A stretch of DNA of 64,000 bases from Catenovulum sediminis. GTDB lineage: Bacteria; Pseudomonadota; Gammaproteobacteria; Enterobacterales; Alteromonadaceae. This document shows positions 17,814 through 26,628 of the stretch, piece after piece. The stretch spans positions 1-64,000 of the forward strand of contig NZ_CP041661.1 in assembly GCF_007289895.1 (NCBI RefSeq). The letters run 5' to 3'. Below the pieces are notes generated by a model that was given only the letters and a program-made list of their open reading frames with translations, made no database searches and was not told the DNA's origin. Made by a program: the position numbers and the translations under genes. How positions within the stretch are numbered: the first letter of the stretch is position 1; every line of letters begins with the position of its first letter.

Positions 17814-17834
17814 TCTAGGTCAAGTCTTTTTTGA
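17814..17834 (-). repeat. Right terminal inverted repeat of the IS
   Basis: Read inward on the minus strand this starts TCAAAAAAGACTTGACCTAG, matching the left end at about 16 of 21 positions. It lies 10 bases upstream of the longest possible transposase start. Confidence 0.6.
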
Positions 17835-17934
17835 AATAATGCGATCAACTGAAGAAAAAAACACCAAGATTAATTAAAAACTAGGTACGGAATGACGGAT
17901 GTAAGTATAGCGATATAAAAATCTCTAAGTATTA

Positions 17935-17970
17935 CAACCGCTCACTATACGAGCGTATAGTGAGCGGTTG
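17935..17970 (-). terminator. Strong hairpin after the beta-helix protein gene
   Basis: Perfect 16-base inverted repeat (arms 17935-17950 and 17955-17970, loop GAGC) 12 bases beyond the stop of the 17983 gene. The stem is long but no T-run follows on either strand, so it may stabilise the mRNA 3' end instead of acting as a classical intrinsic terminator. Confidence 0.6.
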
Positions 17971-17982
17971 CGTTGTTACTGA

Positions 17983-20919
17983 TTATTCAGCGCATCGTGC
18001 ACGAGTACATAAATTGCGTAATTTACTAACATCGCTTTGATGTACTTTTCCGTCGCCATTAAAATCAAATTCAGGTCGGTGTAACGCTGGATTTCTCAGA
18101 GCGCGTACAAAGAAAGAAACATCTTTGCGATCAACGTCATTGTCACCGTCAAAGTCGCCTAGTACCCCATAAACTGCATCATGTGGAAAATCATCCATGC
18201 TATCCGGAACATTATCATTGTCGTCGTCTGTGTCGGTCATATCACCGATACCATCATTGTCAAAATCGCTGTCAATAATAACGGGTGATGCACTGACCGT
18301 ATAGGTTTTACCGTCAGACGACTTAAAGCGTGCATACAAGTAATAGAAGTTGCCCGCCGGTAACTCAGATGAAGGAGTCACGCCAAACAAAGGTACAGAA
18401 ACTGTTGGATTGGCCGTTTGATTACCGACAACACTCGCATCGTGCGCCGAATAATCTTTAACCACACTCCAATTTGAACGTAATTCCCGCAATAAAATTT
18501 CAACGCCGTCAAAGTCAGAGGTGATGGTTTGGCTTGAGCCTGCATCAATATTTAATGTGATATCTAAAAAATCATTGTTCAAAAATGGCGTATTGCGATA
18601 TTTATTAACGTCATCCCATTCGATTAATGCAGGCGTTGGTTCAATTACATTAATGGGTTGCACACCTAATGATTTAACGACCCCTGCGGATGTCTTGAAT
18701 TGAACAAACACAAAATAAAATTGATCTGGCTGTAATTCAGCAGTGGGTACTAAATCGGTTAACGGTAAACTGGCTGATGCTGTGCCAGCACGCTGACCAA
18801 TCACAGTGCTATCGAACACAATCGTATCATTCAGTGATACCCATTTGCCTGAAGATTTATCAATTAAACGAAGGTAAAATTTAACACCCCTAAATGCATC
18901 GCTGATGGTATTACCTGTGCCTGCATCAAAGTTTACGCTCACATCGAGTGCGCCGCCTGCTAAATAGGCATTGGACAAATATTTTGCACGATCATCAAAA
19001 GCAAGCGAGGCCGCAATGGGTGGATGAACCGGATTGGCATTCGGATCAGATGCACAGCTATTGCAAATATCTTCAATTGCGTTTACCCCGGCTGTCCACT
19101 GTATACCGCCTGCTTCGTACGCCCCCACATCCGGCGCTGGACCTGCATAAGGTTTGCTTAAATCATCAATAATTTTGCCCGAATCTAACAAACTTGAAGT
19201 TGCGTTAGGCATAAAATTTTGATTTGCAGAATCAACAAATTGATTAATTGCAGAAATAATATTGCTATCTAAATCGTAAGCGTCGCTGCGCAACCAGTCT
19301 GCATGTGAACTATAGTTATTCCAAACTCTATTGTCTCTTGGGTTTCGGCCATTTATCCATTCGCCCATAGCTTGACCAACATCGACCAACGTATTATGGT
19401 AAATATGGTTGTCCCAGTTATCCCAGTTTAATTGAATGCCGCTCCAAGGCACATTCCAAACTACATTGTGGTGAACTAAAAAGCCTTTGCTGTCATTATC
19501 TAAATAAATACCTGCGGTACGTTTGTCGTGATAATCCCGTTGCATTGCATCGTGGAACCAATTGTGATGGATCTCGATATTGCGATATTCAGTGTTACCG
19601 ACGGTATAAAATAGTCCACCGTCGTTGTTGATCATCGCCGCATACGAAATGTCATTGTAGGCAACTTCAGAACCTTGACCGATCACATAAATACCATCTC
19701 GCCCCGTATGTGATATTGTGTTTTTTAAAATTTTAACGTTTGCCGCATTCGAACGAATAGGGCTTGAATGGATACCTAAAGTATCAAAATAACGAATTTC
19801 ATTGCCCTGAATAACTGTATTGGTGCCCGCTCCCGACCAACCCGCAACGTGTATGCCGTTGATTGAACCGAACTTAATTACGTTATTTTCAACAATGTTA
19901 TCTCGCCCTACAATCATAATTGAGCCATCAAATACACCTGAACCTGATGTGCTAGTATGGTTATCAAATCTTTGTTTACCATGCATGACTTCGGCACCGG
20001 CATAACGGTTAAAATGCCCGTCAAGGCGAACGTTTGCGCCACGTACATTTATACCTTCCATATCAACATAGCTGCCGTTGATTTGAACGGCACGTTCACG
20101 AGCGGCATATTCCACTGAACCCGGCGCAGGCAATTGACCATCAGCCGGTTTAAAATATAAAGTTTGTGTTGTGCTATCGTAAAACCATTCACGCTCGTTA
20201 TCTAACAAATCTAGTTTGCCGTAAACGTAAAACCGGCCATAACCACCATCAATTTTATGCACCGGATTGTGATTGCTATATGGCCACTTTGTGATATCAA
20301 TTGGGGTGAAATTAATTTCACTTAAGGTGTTAGACGTAATTTTTTTAGTCCAACTGGTGCCCGAATGCTGGCCTAAATACCATAGGTAACCTTCTGTTAA
20401 ATCAACGTCTGGAATACCGTCTACATACAGTCGGCTTTCAGTTCCTGCCGTATTAACTTGATGCGCATCGATAGTAAATACATCATTGTCTGAATCATTT
20501 GGCCAGCGCGCAATTTGCATCAACTCTTGGTTTTGGTAAATTTGTCGTGAATGCTCTGCAATACTCATATTAACTGATGTTGCATAAATTCCATCACCTT
20601 GTGCAACCCAGTCGTTAATCGGGTTTGTACCAACAATCACAACTTTTTCGCCGTCTGCAGGGCGAATAACAATTGGATTTGTGTCCGTACCGGATTGGGT
20701 TATTCTCATCGTCTGGCGATATTCCCCGCCCTCAACGATCAAAGTGTCTCCAGCTTGTAAATTTGCATTCGCCTTGGCAAATGTCGCCCAAGGTGCGTTT
20801 TCAGTTCCGTTGTTTTGATCAGAACCATCTGGTGCAACATAAACAGTTTTCGCACTCACATTTAAGCTAAATAGCAAAGATGTGGCCGCAACTGCCAAAC
20901 AAAAACGGTTATTAAACAT
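17983..20919 (-). CDS. Secreted right-handed beta-helix protein with dockerin-like tail
   Basis: 978 residues from the ATG at 20919 (GGGG precedes it; an in-frame TTG at 20934 is less likely). Signal peptide residues 1-23. Then KTVYVAPDGSDQNNGTENAPW opens a DUF1565/pectate-lyase-like right-handed parallel beta-helix (about 25-605) rich in NNxI and HHN repeats. Two related domains of about 120 residues follow (about 630-885; each with DAGxxxTIxxxFxGVxxxLR). After them come a thrombospondin-3-like Asp-rich stretch (883-919) and a dockerin-like pair of calcium loops (DFDGDNDVDRKD, DFNGDGKVHQSD), ending LCTRARCAE. A polysaccharide lyase or hydrolase is likely; the family and substrate are not assignable by eye. 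Confidence 0.88.
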   Translation of the reverse strand: MFNNRFCLAVAATSLLFSLNVSAKTVYVAPDGSDQNNGTENAPWATFAKANANLQAGDTLIVEGGEYRQTMRITQSGTDTNPIVIRPADGEKVVIVGTNPINDWVAQGDGIYATSVNMSIAEHSRQIYQNQELMQIARWPNDSDNDVFTIDAHQVNTAGTESRLYVDGIPDVDLTEGYLWYLGQHSGTSWTKKITSNTLSEINFTPIDITKWPYSNHNPVHKIDGGYGRFYVYGKLDLLDNEREWFYDSTTQTLYFKPADGQLPAPGSVEYAARERAVQINGSYVDMEGINVRGANVRLDGHFNRYAGAEVMHGKQRFDNHTSTSGSGVFDGSIMIVGRDNIVENNVIKFGSINGIHVAGWSGAGTNTVIQGNEIRYFDTLGIHSSPIRSNAANVKILKNTISHTGRDGIYVIGQGSEVAYNDISYAAMINNDGGLFYTVGNTEYRNIEIHHNWFHDAMQRDYHDKRTAGIYLDNDSKGFLVHHNVVWNVPWSGIQLNWDNWDNHIYHNTLVDVGQAMGEWINGRNPRDNRVWNNYSSHADWLRSDAYDLDSNIISAINQFVDSANQNFMPNATSSLLDSGKIIDDLSKPYAGPAPDVGAYEAGGIQWTAGVNAIEDICNSCASDPNANPVHPPIAASLAFDDRAKYLSNAYLAGGALDVSVNFDAGTGNTISDAFRGVKFYLRLIDKSSGKWVSLNDTIVFDSTVIGQRAGTASASLPLTDLVPTAELQPDQFYFVFVQFKTSAGVVKSLGVQPINVIEPTPALIEWDDVNKYRNTPFLNNDFLDITLNIDAGSSQTITSDFDGVEILLRELRSNWSVVKDYSAHDASVVGNQTANPTVSVPLFGVTPSSELPAGNFYYLYARFKSSDGKTYTVSASPVIIDSDFDNDGIGDMTDTDDDNDNVPDSMDDFPHDAVYGVLGDFDGDNDVDRKDVSFFVRALRNPALHRPEFDFNGDGKVHQSDVSKLRNLCTRARCAE

Positions 20920-21166
20920 TAAAATAAACCCCAAGATGATGATATGAATTTGGTTACAAACAGGTAACCAAGTTGCAAAAACGTTACAACCCTATCAACT
21001 TTATGATTAACCGTAAACAATAAACAATTATTTTCATAAAGCAATAAACCAACCGCCAGGTCAAGATGCATTATGATTAGACTTGGTCAGCACAAAAAAA
21101 CCGAACGAGTGGTGAGTTTGTCAATAAAATTTGGTTTCAGTGCAAAATATAGTTAAGACAAACAAC

Positions 21167-22843
21167 TTAAGATGAACAGCTATAATGGCTCACACCACCC
21201 ATACCAAAAAATGTTTCTGGGCGCAGTTGATAATACTTCTCTTCAATTTCTTTGCTGTGTTCGGCGTACGGGTTATTTAACACCTGCTGTAGCTCGTTGA
21301 TTAGCTGATAATCCCCTTTAGCCGCCGCTTGGTATGCTGGTACAACTAACCATTCGCGCCACGTGTATTTGGGATTAATTTGTTTCATCTGTTCACTGAG
21401 TTTTTCAGCGTTATCTTGCGCATTAACCAAAGCACGCCATGTTTGTAGCCACTCTGTCCATTGCTGTTGCAACTCTTCTGAGGCTGGCGCGTAAAAGCTT
21501 TTTTCCAGCGCAGAAACATGCTGGGGTACATGTGACAGTTCACGAAAGAACATATTAAAATCAACTTTGGTGTTTACCATAAGTTGTAATAGATTGATTA
21601 ATAGATCTGAATTGTAAGCTGTCAAGGCGAGCTTTTCTGTCCACATTTTTTCTAATTTTTGCTGCATCACAGCTTTAAAACCGTCACGAATATCAGCCAA
21701 TTTTTCACTTGCTTCGGGCTGCATTTGCAATAAAGGTTCAAGACTACGACAAAACATTTTGAAGTTGGTTTCGGCCGCAAACGGTTGATTAAGAAACGAG
21801 AAGTGGCGGCCACCGCCCGTCCATGGCTGATATGTAGGCTCAAATAATTCACAAAAACCGAAGGGGCCATAATCCAGTGTATAACCACCGGCTGCACAGT
21901 TATCGCTATTAAAATTGCCCTGACAAAACCCCACACGTAGCCAGTTGGCAACTAACGAGGTTAAGCGTTCGCGAAACTCAGAGGCCAACAGCAGTATTTT
22001 ATCGGGCATTGGCAGTTGTGGATCTATATCTTGGTATTCGCGTGAAATCAGGTGTTCTACAATTTGCTCAAGCTCGTTCAGCGCGTTTTCATGTTCCATC
22101 GTGCGTGCCCGGCGCGCAAATAATTCAAGTTGGCCCACGCGTAAAAAAGAAGGCGCAACACGGGTAGAAATAGCCACAGGGTTTGAAACCATAGTTTCCG
22201 GATCGTGCGAGCGAGAATCTTCAAAATACCAAGGGCGGTCAACGCATTCGGTTTTAGAAACAAATAAACTTAACGAGCGCGAGGTGTTAATTCCCAATGC
22301 ATACATATGCTCTTGTGCTAAAAATTCACGCACACTTGAACGCAATACCGCTCTGCCATCCCCACCTCGACAATAAGGTGTACGCCCCGCGCCTTTTAAC
22401 TGCATTTCCCATCTTTTATGATTAGCGACCAATTCTAAAACCGAGATAGCACGGCCATCACCGTAACCGTTACCGGTTCTAAAAGGGCATTGTTGAATAT
22501 ATTCGGTGCCATAAATAGAAAGGGCATAACCCGTTGCCCAGCCTATTTTTCGCATGCCGGCTGGCAGATTAGTCACATCCCCAGAAAATAGCTGAATAAA
22601 ACCGGGCTCAAGTGCTAATGTATCGTCAAAACCTAATTCTTCGAACAATACTTTACTGTGACTGATATATTCAGGCTCTGGTAATGGCGTCGGTAAAACA
22701 GGCACATAATGGCCGGAAAAAACTTCTCTTGGCTGGTGATCGTGGCCGGTTTCGGTTGCATCGGGATCAGCCGTTAAATTATCAAGTAACGAATAGTCAG
22801 CGAGTTTTGCGAGCTCTGTGAGATTACATATTTTATGTTTCAT
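21167..22843 (-). CDS. selO: Protein adenylyltransferase SelO (YdiU/UPF0061)
   Basis: 558 residues. SelO is a pseudokinase-fold enzyme that transfers AMP from ATP to protein Ser/Thr/Tyr, linked to redox stress. The conserved core is clear: [25 protein letters not shown], then [26 protein letters not shown] in blocks, and [21 protein letters not shown], which carries the metal-binding Asn/Asp residues. The C-terminus [27 protein letters not shown] ... SCSS fits the family, including the C-terminal Cys near the end. It stands alone, divergent from the DUF1456 gene. Confidence 0.95.
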   Translation of the reverse strand: MKHKICNLTELAKLADYSLLDNLTADPDATETGHDHQPREVFSGHYVPVLPTPLPEPEYISHSKVLFEELGFDDTLALEPGFIQLFSGDVTNLPAGMRKIGWATGYALSIYGTEYIQQCPFRTGNGYGDGRAISVLELVANHKRWEMQLKGAGRTPYCRGGDGRAVLRSSVREFLAQEHMYALGINTSRSLSLFVSKTECVDRPWYFEDSRSHDPETMVSNPVAISTRVAPSFLRVGQLELFARRARTMEHENALNELEQIVEHLISREYQDIDPQLPMPDKILLLASEFRERLTSLVANWLRVGFCQGNFNSDNCAAGGYTLDYGPFGFCELFEPTYQPWTGGGRHFSFLNQPFAAETNFKMFCRSLEPLLQMQPEASEKLADIRDGFKAVMQQKLEKMWTEKLALTAYNSDLLINLLQLMVNTKVDFNMFFRELSHVPQHVSALEKSFYAPASEELQQQWTEWLQTWRALVNAQDNAEKLSEQMKQINPKYTWREWLVVPAYQAAAKGDYQLINELQQVLNNPYAEHSKEIEEKYYQLRPETFFGMGGVSHYSCSS

Positions 22844-22945
22844 AACGTGTGAGCGGTTTTATTCAAAATATCGGGAAACTGTAATGTGTAGTAAACGCGA
22901 TTAAACCACAATTTACAACACTCGATAATTTAATACGCAACACCG

Positions 22946-22984
22946 GATGCAAATAAAAGATGCAAATGAAAGATGCAAATGAAA
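22946..22984 (+). repeat. Three tandem copies of a 13-base unit
   Basis: GATGCAAATAAAA followed by GATGCAAATGAAA twice, upstream of the DUF1456 gene and in the divergent promoter region with selO. The array ends 77 bases before the ATG at 23062. Confidence 0.85.
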
Positions 22985-23061
22985 GCTACATTATTATTTC
23001 AATCCGTTATAATTTAAAAAAGTTAGTTACAGATCAGCATTAACCAGCCAATGGACATTTC

Positions 23062-23523
23062 ATGACAAATAACGACGTACTTCGCCGCCTTCGCTACGTA
23101 TTCAATTATACAGATGCCACTATGATAAAAATATTCGCGTTAGCGGACGTTAAAGTAGCACAAGAGCAAGTCACAGCTTGGCTGAAAAAAGATGACGATG
23201 CGCGTTATCAAAGTATGTCAGACACAAACCTAGCCGTGTTTTTAAATGGATTAATTATACAAAACCGAGGTGCAAAGGAAGGCGCTAAACCTGAACCAGA
23301 ATCGCAACTGACGAATAACTTGATTTTACGTAAATTGAAAATTGCACTAGAGTTGGATTCTGAACAAATTTTGTCAATTTTAGTGCTCGCTAATTTTAAT
23401 TTAGGTAAACATGAACTCAGTGCGTTTTTTAGAAAACCCACCCACAAACATTACCGCGAATGTAAAGATCAGGTATTACGCAATTTTTTAGTGGGTTTGC
23501 AAAAACAGTATAGAGGCGCTTAA
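23062..23523 (+). CDS. DUF1456 family protein (YehS-like)
   Basis: 153 residues built of two homologous helical halves (MTNNDVLRRLRYVFNYTDATM... ending NGLIIQNRG, and LTNNLILRKLKIALELDSEQI... ending VGLQKQYRG), the hallmark of DUF1456/YehS. The biochemical function is unknown. It is soluble, with no signal peptide. It stands as a single gene divergent from selO; the three-copy 13-base repeat lies upstream. Confidence 0.93.
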   Translation: MTNNDVLRRLRYVFNYTDATMIKIFALADVKVAQEQVTAWLKKDDDARYQSMSDTNLAVFLNGLIIQNRGAKEGAKPEPESQLTNNLILRKLKIALELDSEQILSILVLANFNLGKHELSAFFRKPTHKHYRECKDQVLRNFLVGLQKQYRGA

Positions 23524-23598
23524 TTGGCGTTGCCTCAATAATACGGTGCCAAAAGCGGACAGGATCTTAATAAAAAGGCTTGGAATTTAGTGAAGGTT

Positions 23599-23772
23599 TT
23601 AAATTTCTACAGTTTCATAGAGCATTATAATCATCACAGGTGTTGAGTTTGCAAGCCATTGTATAAATTTGCTAGTTGTCATCTCTGTGTTAGAGCGCAC
23701 TTTTGGGTTTGAATTAATACAAACCTGAATAGCATTTTTGGCTAAATCAACACCTACGATTGCATTTTTCAT
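23599..23772 (-). pseudogene. IS110-family transposase, N-terminal remnant
   Basis: From the ATG at 23772 the frame reads MKNAIVGVDLAKNAIQVCIN and then KVRSNTEMTTSKFIQWLAN, the DEDD-type RuvC-like N-terminal domain of IS110 transposases (first catalytic Asp in VGVDLAKN). Only about 57 residues remain of the roughly 340 expected, and the C-terminal Tnp_20 domain is not seen nearby. It fills most of the 340-base gap between the DUF1456 gene and the TRL lipoprotein gene. Confidence 0.75.
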
Positions 23773-23863
23773 AACAGACTCCAAATCAAATATTAGACAT
23801 GAACAAGATAGCTCACTGTTTCTAAAAGGGGAGTCCAATTATCTATCCTTATTTATTATGTGA

Positions 23864-24166
23864 TTATTCGCCAGTAACTATTGTGCAATATTGGCCGTAA
23901 AAATAAAGAATATTTATTGTTGAATGATCAACAGATGATACTTTAGTAACTCCACCATTTTTTTTAGCTTTTTCAATTGATGCATCACCAAAAGCTGCTA
24001 ACCCAAGTACGCTATTGGCACAAGCTTCACCTGATTTAACAGAATTAACTTCTGGGTTGCTAACATTACCATCCCACTTAGTAACAGTTATAGCTCCATT
24101 AATTGGTGATGTTGCACACCCCGAACATGCTAACGCTACAAAAGCAGATAAGATTAATTTTTTCAT
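23864..24166 (-). CDS. TRL-like family lipoprotein
   Basis: 100 residues. The signal peptide with lipobox CSGC (MKKLILSAFVALACSGCATS) predicts a lipoprotein anchored at Cys17. The rest follows the TRL-like family pattern: GEACANSVLGLAAFGDASIEKAKKNGG, then KVSSVDHSTINILYFYGQYCTIVTG. The function is not established for the family. AAGGAAGTAAA precedes the start, a good ribosome binding site. It is a single gene between IS debris and the VapBC module. Confidence 0.85.
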   Translation of the reverse strand: MKKLILSAFVALACSGCATSPINGAITVTKWDGNVSNPEVNSVKSGEACANSVLGLAAFGDASIEKAKKNGGVTKVSSVDHSTINILYFYGQYCTIVTGE

Positions 24167-24323
24167 TTTACTTCCTTTTTAGTTAATAAATATTTGAATT
24201 TTGAATAGTCACAGTCATGGTAAAACGACAGATTACTGAGCCAGCCCCATAGAGATCGGCAAACCTAATTGGTCGATAAAAGTGAGTTGGTTTGTGACTT
24301 CAATCATGCCCGTTTTCCAATTG

Positions 24324-24758
24324 TTACGGTTTCTCAGTTCCATCTATCTCTAACGCGGCCTTATCAAAAGTGAAAATAGCTGAAACTTCATTTTTAGTTA
24401 ACTGACCGTGACGCTTCGCTTTATTTACAATAAGCGCATCCGGAAAGTCAGCTTGCTTTGTCTTGCCACCTGATTTTATGGGCTTTGCATTAGAGAAGTC
24501 TTTTAATGCGCCCCATACCGACAGACCATCTTCAAACTTTAAATTCGGCTCTGCAAAAAGCGCATGAACTACATCAATAATTTGCTCCTTGCTTAAGTTG
24601 TAGCGTTTACCTTTTAACGTCCAGACCGTTTCTGTCAATACTACATCAGTAATAAGGACAGGCTCAGTACCTAAAATTAATTTTGCAGCTTTTGATGCTT
24701 GCTTTTCATCGTCTTGCAATAAGTAACGAAGCAATACATTCGTATCTATTGCGATCAT
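24324..24758 (-). CDS. vapC: PIN-domain toxin, VapC type
   Basis: 144 residues. PIN-domain ribonuclease, the probable toxin of a type II pair. The acidic active-site residues are present: MIAIDTNVLL (Asp4), LTETVWTL (Glu), QADFPDALI (Asp) and a final FTFDKAA (Asp). The start overlaps the antitoxin stop by four bases (ATGA), the usual antitoxin-first, translationally coupled order. It appears intact. The RNA target cannot be deduced. Confidence 0.9.
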   Translation of the reverse strand: MIAIDTNVLLRYLLQDDEKQASKAAKLILGTEPVLITDVVLTETVWTLKGKRYNLSKEQIIDVVHALFAEPNLKFEDGLSVWGALKDFSNAKPIKSGGKTKQADFPDALIVNKAKRHGQLTKNEVSAIFTFDKAALEIDGTEKP

Positions 24759-24976
24759 TTATCTAAAGCACTCTCTAATGATTCTTGCTCACTAACTTGA
24801 GTGTTACCTGCAATACCTTTTAACAAGCCTCTTGCTGCGCCAGATTGCTTTTTAACGATAGAAATAACACCTTGTCTATCGACAAAGCTTTCTACATCAT
24901 CACCTGCGTTAATGTGTGCGATTGCGCACTGTTCAAGCGGCAATGTAATCTGTCTTTTTGGGCTTACTTTAGCCAT
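24755..24976 (-). CDS. vapB: AbrB/MazE-type antitoxin (VapB)
   Basis: 73 residues with the swapped-hairpin AbrB DNA-binding pattern MAKVSPKRQITLPLEQC... INAGDDVESFVDRQGVI, then a C-terminal toxin-neutralising tail. The ATG at 24976 is preferred over 24982 because the AAAGAG ribosome site is six bases before it but directly abuts the upstream ATG. It probably represses its own promoter. Confidence 0.88.
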   Translation of the reverse strand: MAKVSPKRQITLPLEQCAIAHINAGDDVESFVDRQGVISIVKKQSGAARGLLKGIAGNTQVSEQESLESALDK

Positions 24977-25112
24977 AAACATCTCTTTACTAATGTTTGT
25001 TTAGTAAAGAATATCACATCTTTACTATAGTGCAATATGTAAAGATACTCTGTAAGGTGATTTACACGACTAGCGCATTTTAATCCCTGACTCTAACAGG
25101 GTTGAGCGATAA

Positions 25113-25307
25113 TTATCGTTTAGCCCAGCCATCTTTATTCATCTTCCCTAAACGTTGTTTCCAACGTGACACTGTTGACTTGCCTGCGCCTGCTATTTCT
25201 TCTACCTGTCGATTGCTGTAACCTTCGTCAACCATAAGCTTGGCGTATTCCAATAAATAGTTTGCTAAAATAAGCATTAAACTCTTTTTTACTTTGCTGC
25301 CGTCCAT
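25113..25307 (-). pseudogene. IS3-family OrfA-like HTH fragment
   Basis: 64 codons reading LLEYAKLMVDEGYSNRQVEEI and AGAGKSTVSRWKQRLG, the helix-turn-helix of an IS3-type OrfA (or related transposase) DNA-binding subunit. No OrfB catalytic domain is seen nearby, so this is a remnant. The start shown is the first ATG and may not be the original one. Confidence 0.6.
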
Positions 25308-25547
25308 GTTTTGAAGATAGATTATGTTGTCCTATCGGAGTTGTACCACTATTAACATATTGCTTTACAGCAGTTAACGTAGGTAAAGGACCAAAATCTT
25401 GCTGTTGTTCACTATTTAGTACGTACCAATTTGATCATTGTTTGCAACTTTATTTCCGATTAGCGCAGCGAAATCTGATACAACCCAACGAGCTTTTTTA
25501 TTGGTTTTATTGCTTTGAAAAAAGCCAACCATGACGAACAGCCTATT
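25308..25547. other. Degraded non-coding patch between remnants
   Basis: No intact gene. On the minus strand a short open stretch (about 25430-25525, reading NKTNKKARWVVSDFAALIGNK split by a nearby stop) looks like a gene fragment that I cannot assign. The patch separates an IS3 remnant from a truncated PIN-like gene. Confidence 0.5.
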
Positions 25548-25700
25548 TTATTTCCTTATATAAACAGAACTCAACACCGGGCTTGTGAGGTGCAAGGGTG
25601 CACTAATAGCACCAACAAAAACAACCACTCTTTCATAAACAGATAAGTCTATTTTACTCAAGCAACCAATGTTCTCATAATCTATAAATGCCCACCTCAT
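25548..25700 (-). pseudogene. N-terminal fragment of a PIN-like domain protein
   Basis: From the ATG at 25700: MRWAFIDYENIGCLSKIDL and SVYERVVVFVGA, the start of a NYN/PIN-like nuclease-fold protein (first acidic residue in FIDYENI). After VGA the sequence becomes unlike the family and stops after 50 codons, where about 200 would be expected. It was probably truncated by the rearrangements that left IS pieces on its 3' side. Confidence 0.6.
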
Positions 25701-25784
25701 GTGACGACCCCTCCTAAAATTAAGAACGAAGTTACGCAAGTCAAGCTTTTTACGTCCTTTGTTAAGGCGTTTGTTATCTTTTGA

Positions 25785-26087
25785 TCACGCAATTGCTTCA
25801 AGGCCTTTTTTTTCAGCTAGAGATAACATTTTTAATGCCGCACCTCTAGGCTTACTCTCACCTTGCTCCCACTTTTTGACCAACTTATCACTAACATTTA
25901 AATAGCGAGCAAACACTGGCTGGGAAAGATTATTTTTTTGTCTAAGGGTGCGCACTTGCTCGGCGGTAAACTCATGAACAGTTGTTAAACACAACGCATC
26001 GAACTTTCGCATTGTGGTTTTGTCGATAGCACCTGATTTTTGCAAGCCTTTTGCTGTTTTGTGCACTGCTTTTAAAATGTCACTCAT
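25785..26087 (-). CDS. HigA-like XRE-family antitoxin
   Basis: 100 residues. The C-terminal half is an XRE helix-turn-helix (EQVRTLRQKNNLSQPVFARYLNVSDKLVKKWEQGES in blocks), as in NadS/HigA-type antitoxins. The toxin gene precedes it and overlaps by four bases, the HigBA order. Expected role: binds and neutralises the upstream toxin and autorepresses the operon. Confidence 0.88.
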   Translation of the reverse strand: MSDILKAVHKTAKGLQKSGAIDKTTMRKFDALCLTTVHEFTAEQVRTLRQKNNLSQPVFARYLNVSDKLVKKWEQGESKPRGAALKMLSLAEKKGLEAIA

Positions 26088-26464
26088 AATTTACCTACCT
26101 CAATGAGCTCACCATTTTCAATTAATTGGTTAAGCTCATCCTGACTAAATTCTAAAAACTCTTTTGCTAATTCTTTTAGGGCTAATTTCTCTTTTGCGTT
26201 AATATTAGCTCTATCTCTTTTAGCAAACGCGTATAGGAAAAAATACTTATTTCCTAAAACTGCACCGACAATTGTGCGGAATCCTCCGCTTTTGCCTTTA
26301 TTTCCTGATGCGATACGCTTCTTGTAAACATTACCACCTAAATCAGCATCAAAGAGTCCATTATTCATTTCCTTACAAGCATTAATAAGATCATTGTCTG
26401 ATAGAGCTTCTTTTTTTGTTAAAGAAGCAAAAACTTTGGTCTTATAGATCAAAGTATACTCCAA
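26084..26464 (-). CDS. RelE/HigB-like toxin (DUF1044 type)
   Basis: 126 residues, fitting the RelE-like toxin family formerly DUF1044: NNGLFDADLGGNVYKKRIA, GFRTIVGAVLGNKYFFLYAFAKRDRANI and a C-terminal helix KLALKELAKEF. Such toxins are mRNA interferases, often ribosome-dependent. It lies upstream of its antitoxin (HigBA order) with a four-base overlap. It appears intact, and is the second toxin-antitoxin module on this flank of the galactan operon. Confidence 0.88.
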   Translation of the reverse strand: MEYTLIYKTKVFASLTKKEALSDNDLINACKEMNNGLFDADLGGNVYKKRIASGNKGKSGGFRTIVGAVLGNKYFFLYAFAKRDRANINAKEKLALKELAKEFLEFSQDELNQLIENGELIEVGKL

Positions 26465-26628
26465 TAGGGTATGTTTTCAACATGTGGGAATAAACGCCAT
26501 TCCAATTAGTTATAAATAAATCATTTCATAAACTTAAGCCGTGGTTGACTAATATGCAACAATAAGCGTTTAACAAGTGCTGAGTAACCGGCAACCCGGT
26601 CACTTTTTTCAACGTGAATGTTATGTAT

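Larger units (their letters stand above)
16248..17834 (-). mobile_element. Decayed IS1634-family insertion sequence
   Basis: About 1587 bp, bounded by imperfect 21-base terminal inverted repeats at 16248-16268 and 17814-17834 (about 16 of 21 matching; both ends read inward TCAAAAA..ACTTGA...AGA). Inside is a single transposase gene broken into several frames. Flanking bases (GCCCCC on the left, AATAAT on the right) show no target-site duplication, so either the copy is old or one flank was rearranged after insertion. The element lies exactly where fliP would be expected. The inverted repeats were found by eye. Confidence 0.7.

Noticed and set aside
24180-24320. Short minus-strand frame MIEVTNQLTFIDQLGLPISM after vapC.
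   Set aside because: Only 24 codons, no ribosome site, no recognisable family; likely chance or a tiny remnant.
26589-26616. GTAACCGG/CCGGTCAC hairpin followed by T6 on the plus strand, as terminator.
   Set aside because: The T-run is on the plus strand, where no gene ends, and that strand has a mismatch in the stem; on the minus strand, where the anti-sigma gene ends, no T-run follows. Orientation does not fit.
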